A DNA stretch of 64,000 nt from Phoronis australis (Eukaryota > Phoronida > Phoronidae): positions 373,955 to 437,954 of the forward strand of contig NMRA01000374.1 in NCBI GenBank assembly GCA_002633005.1. Reading direction: 5' to 3'. Each line of letters starts with the position of its first letter. Position 1 is the stretch's first letter. Positions 54,780 to 64,000 of the stretch are shown piece after piece. Position numbers and translations under genes: made by a program. A model generated the notes under the pieces. The model made no database searches and was not told where the DNA came from. It saw only the letters and a list, made by a program, of their open reading frames with translations.

Positions 54780-57590
54780 TCCTAATGCGAAATGGGTTGT
54801 TTCAAAGTTGCAACTGGCGCAGGCTTTCAATTGAAATCAATTTACTTTGATCGATAAATGTCTATTTGTCAGAAATTGACTTTGAGTTTGTTTAAAAGGT
54901 AGCCATGCTTGGAGATTGTGCGTAGATGGAGAGTGAATGATTAAACCCAGTAATTAATTTATTATATGATAACCACTAATTAGACAAGTGAAAGCTGTTG
55001 TTAATTAAGTAATCAATTACTAAGAAGGGTAACTACGCTAGCGCCCTCTTTAAAGATTACTTCAATCAATCAACCAAAATAATCAAATGTCTTATCTGCT
55101 ATCCAAGCTAGGATTCTCCACTTGTTGGACGACTGTCCTGTTGGTGAATCTTCGAACTGCACACACACTATTGCTGGTCACCGTCTCTGGTTACGCAACA
55201 CTTGCAGACAGTTTCTTCAGAAGAAACGGATACAGTATTTTGAGTTGGGGGGCCAGGACGTACGAATCACCAGAATTTCGGCAGATGCACGAGACCAGTC
55301 TAAAATGTAGGGATGCAGGAGGTCTCGAATTTTTGGGTTTGTAGACCTTTTGACTAAAAAAGGTCAACAGGGTTTGTTCAGAGACTATGCATTGTTTATT
55401 CAACCCCCCGAGCCCCCCTGGTTGTGCGTATGTTCTAGTCAGCAATTCGCACTCGAACTGCCAAATGGTATCTGGTAGAATGTTAGGGGGGGCATGGCCC
55501 CCTTGGCCCCCCTAAATCCGCCACTGCTTCTATCCACGATTTTTCTTGCTGGTCACAGTGTCTGGTGACGCAACAGTTTAGGCAGTATATTTCTGCCCAC
55601 GATGCAAGTGACAAGCTCTTAGTTAACTTCCTGTTCGTTAACCCTTGCCCTTGCCAAGATCCTCTCTAGAATTTTTCACGAGATGGCTGTGTTGTACAAA
55701 TTCCTCTGTACACTGTAGCAAGTCTTCATGCTTCGACTACTATAGCTAATCTGAATATCTTCTTGATTTTAGCCCATATTATAATATTCTACTTATTTAA
55801 AGATTGGCTAATAAAAATCACATGATCTCAACTAATCACACCATTGGCTGTTACGATTTGTTCTCAGAAATTTCTAGAATCTCTAGAGTGCTTTGACCCC
55901 AGAACCCAAAGTTGTGAACGCCATCTCAAAATAGATTTTGACGTGAAAGTACATGCCAACAAGTTTGATCCCATGATTTAAAAGTACATATGCACAAATT
56001 TTGGGCAACTTATACTAATTACTTAATCAACATTTATTTTTACACCACTGAATAAAAAAGCCCCGGAGCCATCGTTTGGCGCAACCTATTGAGAATGAGT
56101 GATAGCCTCATTTTAGTGTAGGTGAATGCAAGCTTTGATTTATTTTGACAGGTTGACCTACCAAGATAATTGATACTTGAAGCCCGTCCGCCTGCAGAAT
56201 AATGACTTTCGGATTCAGAGAGTCACCTTAAAAGGGCACTAAACCCTGTTTTGATGATTTCAGCCAATCCTCGTCCTGACTCCCAGAATACATGTTTGGC
56301 GTCAGTCTTCCAACTTAAAGACAGGAATCAACAAAAAACTCTTAATCCCTGACACAAATTGGACATTATTGTCCTTGGTGGGTGGTCTTTGCCCTCAGTT
56401 GGTGTGTTAGTCGCTAAAAGTGAAAAACACACCTGCTCGTTCAGCATACTTGGTAAGGAGTTTTCAAAATTTCCTCCAAACTTTTGAGGTTTGTCGAGGG
56501 TTAAAGAGCAGTGTTTTGTTTCAGGAGAATTGGAAAGGAAATTTGTTTGTAGTATCTGTTAATACGCGAAAACCGGATTTGGTACCATTTTAACACCGCT
56601 CAGGATTGACGTGATTGCAATGGTTTGAAATAACAATATATTTCCTGAGCGTGTGTTTGTTCAATTCACTTGAGTAATCTGAACTCACTGCTTTTAAAAG
56701 TTTGAACACGTACATGTGTGCACCCCCACAAAATTATTCGCCTGGAGCCCTCCTATTGGAAAATGTGTGACCACGTAATGTGAGGACCTGCGTGAGCAGA
56801 AAACGAGAAACTGTACATTTTCAATTAGACTGTACTGTAGCAGGTTACAAACGGCTCCGATCTATTCTGTTTGTCATAGGAAATACGTCTAAGTAACTTA
56901 GCAACGAAAGCTGACTCTCCCAACAATTACACAGATTAATTGGTAGCCTCATCGCAATAATAAAAACAACAAACACGTGGTAATAGTAAATATATATTTC
57001 GGATCTGAACTCATGTATTAAAACTTAAGTGAATTGCAGAAAGCGATGAAGGAAAGTACATGTAAGGTTAAAACCCAACCAGAGACATCAATGCACATAG
57101 AATAAACTAATCATTAGTGTCCAATATCATGCAAACCACGTTCGATAATTATCTGCATGTACATGTATAAGAGTTCATTGACAAATGCAGGTAACAGAAA
57201 AGACAAGTTCAAACCACACTGCCCACATCACTGATTAATTGACGACAGTTTCGCGCAAAAAAATCATTGCTTCAATCGTATTCATCATCTATCTTTTTAA
57301 GTGGGGAAGCGACAAAAGCGTAAGCCACAATTTTTCAACTGACTGATGCTGCAGCCGTAATCATCGTAAAAATGCTGTTTTACGGACTGTAGCCACCAAA
57401 TCATATCTTAAAGTCCCTACGGTTATCTGACGCAGCACCGTCCTCAGACGTAGCATCCTATAGAATCTCTTGATAACAAATTCCCGTTTACTAATTTTCC
57501 AATTACGAACGATCACACATGCGCGCACAAACCAAGAGATCGTAGAGAAGAAGACAAATCTCCTGGCGGAATCTCACTATTGAACTACAA
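54780..57590. other. No gene recognised; MITE-like end
   Basis: Near 55485-55527 the sequence ends CCCCCCTAAATCCGCCACTG, the inverse of a common animal transposon tip (CAGTGGCGGATTTAG). I see no exon. A polyadenylation-like or conserved signal is not evident. Confidence 0.4.
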
Positions 57591-57594
57591 AGAC

Positions 57595-59060
57595 TATTGT
57601 CACGGCGTGACAATACTGGACTCTGAGCGTGTGGATTAAACGAATTATTATGGGAAGTTACTGACAGCAACCCGTTAACCAATTTGAAAAGGAATTCTTT
57701 AAAATTTTGAGGAAAATAACATGTTAATATTTTGATGACCTTTCCACTAATTGACCTCTTTCGGTGCATTATGAGCCTGGATGAGGGAATAATTGTAAAC
57801 TCGATTAAAAGTGTGGTTAATTCTAAGAGTCAGAGATGTTTTACTTTAAGCACTTTAGAATACAACATGAATGAATTGGTCAAATTTTCAGAAGAAAGAT
57901 GCACCTAATGACCCCATGGGTGCACCAAATGACCTGATAATTTAGAATTCAAATTCAATCACATTTACTAAACAGATATGTAATTTTGAAGTATCAAGCT
58001 CAAAATTTTAGTTTGCACTCAATGACCGACCTATTTTTCTGATTGGTTAGGCCTATTGCATAGTGAAGTAGGACGTTCGATTGGCATGGTGACTTACACC
58101 AGTGTGCTGAATTTGTAAAGAATTCCTTGAAAAATGTAATGGATATAATATTTTGAACGTTGGATGACCTTTGCTCTAATTGACTCTATCCGGTGCATTA
58201 TAAGCGTCTTGAGGGGAATCGATGCAAAGCCCGTGAAAAGTGTGTTTAATGCTGAGAATCACAGTTGTCTAACGGTTGACACATCAGAATACTTGGTGAA
58301 TGAAAAGGACAAATTTTCAGAAAAAAATGCACCTTATGACCCCATGTTTGCACTATATGACTTGAAACGTTGGATTCCGAATTGAATTACCTGTGCCAAT
58401 CAGACCTGTGAATTTGAAGTGTCTAGCTCAAAATTTTAGTTTGCACTCAATGACCTTTGACCTATTTTTTCTGATTGGTTAGGCCTATTGCGTAGTAAAG
58501 TAGGGTGTTCAACTGGCAGGTTGACTTACCCCAAGGTGCTAAAATGGAAAAGAATTCCTTGAAAAACGCGAGATATAACATTTTGAACGTTAGATGACCG
58601 TTGCACTAATTGACCCTATCCGGTGCAATATAAGCGTCTTGAGGATTATTATTGCAAAGCCCATGAAAAATGTGTTTAATGCTGAGAATCACAGTTGTCT
58701 AACAGTTGACACATCAGAATATTTGGTGACTGAAAAGGTCAAATTTTCAGAAGAAAAATGCACCTAATGACCCCATGTTTGCACTAAATGACCTGAAACT
58801 TTGGATTTCGAATTGAATTACCTGTGCCAATCAGACATGTGAATTTGAAGTGTCTAGCTCAGAATCTTAGTTTGCACCTAATGACCTTTGACCTGTTTAA
58901 CCTGATTGGATGACCCAATGACTTATGAAAGTAATTTTATAAATTTTGCTGTTGAGTTATATCTGTGCACCGAATTTGAAAAGAATATCTTTAAAAATGA
59001 AGGAGTAGCATTTTGAAAATTACATGACCTTTGCACCAAATGACCTCTTCCGTTGCATTA
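57595..59060 (+). repeat. DR1-carrying module family, copy 3
   Basis: Starts with the palindrome (57596-57614), then modules spaced about 430 bp (marks at about 57737, 58166, 58603, 59028). It holds two perfect DR1 sites (58451-58463, 58882-58894). The tail is missing: the copy ends near 59075 and the GC-rich palindromic cluster follows. Confidence 0.85.
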
Positions 59061-59149
59061 TGGAATATGATTATATAAAACAGCTTATTATTTAAAATGA
59101 CTTATTCTTATTAAAATGACATAGGCAAAAATTGAATTTCGGACCTCAA

Positions 59150-59590
59150 AAGCGAGGCCTCCTATATTATATTAATATATGAGGCCCCGCCGAAAGGCGG
59201 CCGGAGAGCGGGGCCATCTATATTGAAATAGGAGAGCCCCGCCGAAAGGCGGCCATAGAGCGGGGCCCCGTCGAAAGGCAGACGGAGAGTGGGGACTTCT
59301 ATATTAATATAGAAGACCCCGCTCTCCGGCCGCCTTTTGGTGAGGACCCCAATAATAATATAGGTGGCCTTGCCGAAAGGCGGCCGGATAGCGGGGCCTG
59401 CTATATTAATGTAGAGGGCCCAACTTTTCGACTTCCTTTCAGCGAGGTCCCCAATAATAGTATAGGAGGCCTCGTCGAAAGGCGGCCAGAGATTGCGGCC
59501 CCCGATATTAATAAAGGGTTCCCTCCGGAAAGCAGGCTATGAGCGAGGCCCACTATCATAATGTAGAAGGCACCGCCGGAAGGTGACTAA
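59150..59590. repeat. GC-rich palindromic cluster
   Basis: About seven units of the type GGCCCCGCCGAAAGGCGGCC followed by GGAGAGCGGGGCC, separated by AT palindromes such as TATATTAATATA. Each unit can fold on itself; one unit near 59310-59340 is inverted. Later units are degraded. Confidence 0.85.
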
Positions 59591-59599
59591 CGAGCGAGT

Positions 59600-60400
59600 C
59601 TTCACATGAAAAAATTCACGTCATTTCCTCTTCCCGTTGTGGCACCCCAGGACTATTGAAAAATGATGAAAATAGGTCAGAGCTGCAATTTTGAATACAA
59701 CTTCCAGTTAAGCAGCACTGATAATAGCATTCTACAAAAAATATCAGACGAAAAATTTTGAAGCAATTGGGCATCACAAACAGCATGCTTCTTGTGACAT
59801 CTATTTGTATCATAAAAATGGCCACCAGATGGCGCAAAACATGTCAACTCCATCCGAAAACAGAAACATCGTTTCTTTAATAGAAAATATTTACCAATTT
59901 CCATAAAAATCTGTCAAGAAACTATAGAGAAACAAAGGAAGACCGGAAAAAATGGAATGGCCGCTAGGGGGCAATGCACCTGAAAGTTGTCAATATCTGT
60001 TCTCAACATGATACGAATACACTTGCTAAATTTAATAAAGATCCTGCAGTAGAAATGCGGCCTCTATGAGCATTTCAATCTGACTTCGAAAACAAAATAG
60101 CCAACACGTCCGCCATCTTGAATCTGATCATGATGAACGACCTTAGGCTTCTAGCACTTCGGGGACTAGAAATTGTGGGTGAATCTTGTGCCAGTTGGGA
60201 CAAATAGTGCAGCCTGTATGTAGAGTGCAAACAAAAAACTTGATGAAATTTCAATTGATGGCAGATACAATAATTCGCCATGTAATTAGGTAAATTAACC
60301 TAATCAAACAATGGGAGGGGTTGTCAATGGCTGCTTTTAAATTAATGGACAGCTATATAGTTATGACTTTCTGTCCACCAAATCCAAGTTGCTTTCTTGG
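59600..60400. other. No gene recognised
   Basis: Short open frames without motifs. Confidence 0.4.
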
Positions 60401-60409
60401 TCTCATTTA

Positions 60410-61020
60410 TAGACACCGTATTAGCCCTAGTAAGCGCCTAGGGCGCTTAGAAAAATTCGTTTCAGGAGAGGGAGTGCGCTTATTGGAGCATAAGGCTGTT
60501 GAAACACAGTGTCCGAAACAGGTGAGATCCGAAGCTAGGATTCATCAAATTTATCGTGTCTGTAGCCTACGACAGATCGACTTTCCACAAAATTGTGGTA
60601 CATTGCTATCAAACTTCATTAAATTACGATCCTTTTTCAGAAAATTGTGGGGAAATCCCAGGGCGAAAACTTGCCAACTCATCGCGAGATTCACTTCCGT
60701 TGACAAGTACACTGTCTGTTCTGAAAAGCCAGACCATAGTAGGACACATACCTCGTCAGATCTGCAAAATTTTTAAATTACCGTATTCGCCGTAATAACC
60801 GCCCAGGGCGCTTTAAAAAGTTCGGTTCAGGGGGGCGCTTATTATAACCCAAGGCGGTTGAAACCCGGTCTCCGAAACGGGTGAAATCGGAAGCTAAGAT
60901 TCATCAAATTTACACTCTGTGACGTATATGTAATCTATGAAAGACTTTCAACACAACTGTGGTGCATTGCTATCAAACTTTGCTGCTAAATTGCGATCAT
61001 TTTACAGAAAATTGTCCTGA
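60410..61020. repeat. 'GCGCTTATT' type dispersed repeat, two direct copies
   Basis: 60420-60690 and 60785-61045 share 'gggcgctt', 'gttgaaac', 'tccgaaac', 'aagctaggattcatcaaattta', 'gcattgctatcaaactt' with variants. The second begins CCGTATTCGCCGTAATAACC, a pattern typical of transposon ends in many animals. Confidence 0.6.
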
Positions 61021-61049
61021 AATCCCAGGGCAAAAACTCGCCGACTGAC

Positions 61050-61800
61050 TGCTTCGAAATCACCGTCTTCGATATGACGACTTCAATGCTTAAATATAAA
61101 TGTTTTCGACTCAAGCAAATTACCTGAAATCCTCATTAAGTTTTATAAGTAGCGTCTCTATGATTTTTTTAGTTTCCGTGGAGTCTCATGACGAAAGTTC
61201 GCCTGGTCTCAGAATTTTCAGGCCCTTATCATAAACAATATCTAACTACAATAAACATCAGGCTAATTGCTGACAGACACATCAGACCCATACTGAAAAC
61301 CACAACTGACTGGATGGGACTACTTTCCAAGAGTTGCCTTAAATAAACAATTTGAGGGATATGGCTCAAACTGACACACAGTTTATAGCAATGGCAAGCT
61401 TTCTGTGGTAACGTGAACAGCAGTTAGAAACTATATAGCTGAACAAGTGAGACAACTGAAGACCCGAAATACCTATTTTAACAATACACTCAGAATGAGT
61501 CTGTATTTTTATAAAGATGTCAATCAAAGCATTGTACGTCCTACGTAAACGAAGAAACTTCAAAACCTACAGATAAAACCAAAACCCAGTAAGGTCCAAG
61601 AGAGAATAATGGATTCAAGTACCACTTGTAGTTCTACTACAGAGGCGGATCTACGGGAAGAGGTTTCATGGGGTTCAACCCTCCCCCAGAGACACGATTA
61701 AAATAAAAAAATAAAAAACAGTTGCCAGGAGAACGAAATCAGATATTAAAAAACAAAAAAATCTTACACGGGTGGGGAGAAACACCCTCATTATTAATGA
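61050..61800. other. No gene recognised
   Basis: A MITE-like tip (GAGGCGGATCTACGGG) lies at 61642. No exon seen. Confidence 0.4.
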
Positions 61801-61930
61801 ATCAAAATTTATGTACTACCAAACATATATATTAAGTTTGAAGAACATACCTGCAACCATGTTGGAGTTATTAAGTGTCAAAGTTGGCCGGAAGAAGAAT
61901 AAGAATAAGAAGAATATGAACTAGAAAGAT
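61801..61930 (+). repeat. Tail of a module-family copy without its body
   Basis: Shares 'tcaaaatttatgtact', 'ggagttattaag', 'tcaaagttgg' and the GAA/TAA-rich end with 42345-42470 and 42745-42850. It is joined directly to the head at 61931. Confidence 0.8.
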
Positions 61931-63270
61931 TATTGTCACGGCGTGACAATAACGGACTCTACGCGTGCGTATTACTGGAATTATCATGGGAAGTTACTGA
62001 CAGCAACCCGTTTACCAAAATGAAAAGGAATTCTTTGAAATTGTAGGAGAAATTACATATTAATATTTTGATGACCTTTCCACTAATTGACCTCTTCCGG
62101 TGCATTATGAGCACTGATGAGGGAGTAATTGCTAACTCGATTAAAAGTGGGGTTAATGCTAAAAATCACAGATGTTTTACTTTAAGCACTTCAGAATGAA
62201 TGAATTAGTCAAACTTTCAGAAGTAAAATGCACCTAATGACCCCGTGGATGCACCAAATGACCTGAAAACTTAGAATTAAAACTCAATCGCGTTTATTAT
62301 ATAATATATAATATATAATTTTGAAGTCTTTAGCTCAAAATTTAAGTTGGCACTCAATGACCTTTGAGCTATTTTTTCTGATTGGTTAGGCCTATTGCGT
62401 GGTAAAATATGGTGTTCGATTGGCATGTTGGCTCACATCAGCGTGCTCAAAGTGAAAAGAATTCCATGAAAAATGTAGGAGATATAACATTTTGAACGTT
62501 AGATAACCTTTGCACTAATTGACCCTATCTGGTGCATTATAAGAATCTTTAGGAGAATTACTGCAAAGCATTTGTTAAGTGTGTTTAATGCTGAGAATGA
62601 CAGTTGTCTAACTGTTGAAACATCACGATAATTGGTGAATGATTATGTCAAATGGTCAGACGAAAAATGCACCTAATGACCCCATGGTTGCTCCAAATGA
62701 CCTAAAACCTTAGACTTCCATCTGAATTTTATGCACCAATAAGATGTGTGAATTTGAAGTTTAATTTGCACTCAATGACCTTTGACTTCTTTAACCTGAT
62801 TGGATGACTCGATTTCTTAGAAAAGCAACTTTTAAATTTCTTTTGTTGACCTATACGTGTTCACCGAATTTGAAAAAGATAGCTTTAAAACTAAGGAAGA
62901 AGTAGCATTTTGAAAATTATACGACCTTTGCACTAAGTGACCTCTTCCGGTGCATTATAAGCCTGTTTGGAAAGTTTTTTTGCAAAGCTCGTGTATAGTG
63001 TGTTAAATGCGGAGAATCACAGTTGTCTAACTGTTGACACATCAGAATACTTAGTGAATGAAAAGGACAAATTTTCAGAAGAAAAATGCACCTAATGACC
63101 CCATGGCTGCATTAAATGACATGAAACTTTGTATTTGGAATTGAATTAGACGTACCAATCAGACTTGTCATTTTGAAGTCTCTAGCACTAAATGACTTTT
63201 AACCTATTTTTCTGATTGGTTAGGCCCATTGAGTAGTAATGTAGGGTGTTCAATTGGCATGTTTACTTAC
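61931..63270 (+). repeat. DR1-carrying module family, copy 4
   Basis: Starts with the palindrome (61932-61950). Modules recur at about 62079, 62511 and 62929. DR1 sites are degraded by one base (62358-62370, 62776-62788). The copy ends in a short tandem repeat instead of the tail. Confidence 0.85.
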
Positions 63271-63274
63271 ACCA

Positions 63275-63390
63275 GTGTGACCAAATACTATATGGAGTGA
63301 CCAAATATTATATGAGATGACCAAATACTATATGGAGTGACCAAATAATATATGGGGGCCCAATTTTATATGGGGTGACCACATACTCCG
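63275..63390. repeat. Short tandem repeat gtgaccaaatactatatgga
   Basis: About five 20-bp units with variants, beginning exactly where the module copy breaks off. Confidence 0.85.
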
Positions 63391-63710
63391 AATTCAAACA
63401 CCTCTTGAAGATATCAGAAACGCACGTGCACTAAAAGAATGAACTGTATTTTGGTCACGGGACATTGTTTCGCATCGAAAATACCGCTTAACTTCAAGAG
63501 AGTAAAAAAAATCAGCCAACTTCAAGCGAGTAAAAAATCAGCGAACTTGCAAATTGTATTTATGTTCCTGGTAATTGTTTATAGTCCATGCTGAGAACAC
63601 AAATAACTGTTTGGTTACCCCCTTGGATCCATGAATAGATGAGTCCGGACTGATGGTGTATTGTGGTCATAGACCTTCAGGCATGAATCATATGAATCTT
63701 GCATGTAGCT

Positions 63711-64000
63711 TGACGAGTCCGACAGCAGCGTGTAGGCCTAAGGACGCAGCATGTAAGACATTTTGATTGTTGCTTATTGAAGAGTCCGACAGCAGCGTGA
63801 AGGCCTAAGGACGCAGCATGTAAGACATTTTGATTATTGCTAATTGAAGAGTCCGACAGCAGCGTGTGGGCCTAAGGACGCAGCATATAAGACATTTTGA
63901 TTGTTGCTAATTGAAGAGTCCGACAGCAGCGTGTAGGCCTAAGGACGCAGCATGTAAGACATTTTGATTGTTGCTAATTGAAGAGTCCGACAGCAGCGTG
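63711..64000 (+). repeat. 67-bp satellite array with degenerate hammerhead-like core
   Basis: Units start at 63715, 63782, 63849, 63916 and 63983 (at gagtcc), an exact 67-bp period, and run off the window. Each contains TTGA(C/A)GA, GTCC, a loop, GGAC and GCAGC, which mimics the order of a hammerhead (CTGANGA, stem II, GAAAC), but with several core substitutions. The array may continue beyond the window. Confidence 0.9.

Noticed and set aside
54065-54785. Two overlapping open frames (231 and 210 codons) with pentapeptide-like repeats on opposite strands
   Set aside because: They are by-products of a 15-bp array; any stop-free unit keeps all copies open. No start context, splice signals or flanking conserved sequence.
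63640-63700. Hammerhead start 'gatgagtccggactgatgg'
   Set aside because: The order of elements is wrong and no GAAA box follows at a workable distance.

Overview
This is a eukaryotic window, almost certainly from an animal. It has AT-rich intergenic DNA, spliced exons with GT/AG borders, a clade-B-like serpin, exons of the ciliary/sperm-type protein MORN5, and a dense load of animal-type transposons. The mix (Penelope elements, Mag-type Ty3 elements, CR1/Jockey-like LINEs, a second diverged Ty3-like family, THAP-bearing fold-back DNA) fits a marine invertebrate; species is not identifiable from the sequence alone. Only two host genes are supported: the last three exons of a MORN5-like gene (15171-20014, +) and a serpin whose whole coding part lies in one exon (44904-46046, +).

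Layout. 1-1741: no gene. 1744-4426: a DNA transposon with perfect 19-bp terminal inverted repeats and TA on both sides. 4440-9480 (-): decayed LTR-type element A1 (gag, protease, RT, RNase H, integrase). 10189-11504: fold-back element with a THAP-like pseudogene. 11750-14450 (-): a deleted Mag-like element with both LTRs, inserted into a 20-bp minisatellite that continues to 15100. 15171-20400: MORN5 exons; the last intron holds a Penelope fragment and two minisatellites. 22424-31463 (+): element A2, of the same family as A1, split by a Mag-like Ty3 element on the minus strand (about 25826-30157) and by an assembly gap. 31.5-44.4 kb: no gene, several dispersed repeat families, a TIR-bounded segment (36097-39731), and the first copies of an approximately 430-bp repeat module that carries nuclear-receptor-like DR1 sequences. 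44.9-46.97 kb: serpin. 48.6-53.0 kb: a second Penelope fragment, a transposon-type ORF, a LINE interrupted by another LINE, and a small element with two inverted hammerhead-like motifs. 54.2-54.8 kb: a 15-bp minisatellite. 57.6-63.3 kb: more copies of the 430-bp module family and a GC-rich palindromic cluster. 63.7 kb to the end: a 67-bp satellite.

The strongest unexpected signals are: (1) three independent Penelope-type loci that each carry an outward-facing inverted pair of hammerhead-ribozyme-like motifs, one pair with the full conserved core; (2) a repeat family whose copies begin at the palindrome ATTGTCACGGCGTGACAAT, chain tail to head, and spread perfect DR1 sites; (3) nested insertions whose reading frames show that the 169-N gap is undersized; and (4) single-N joins flanked by long direct duplications, which are probably assembly artefacts.
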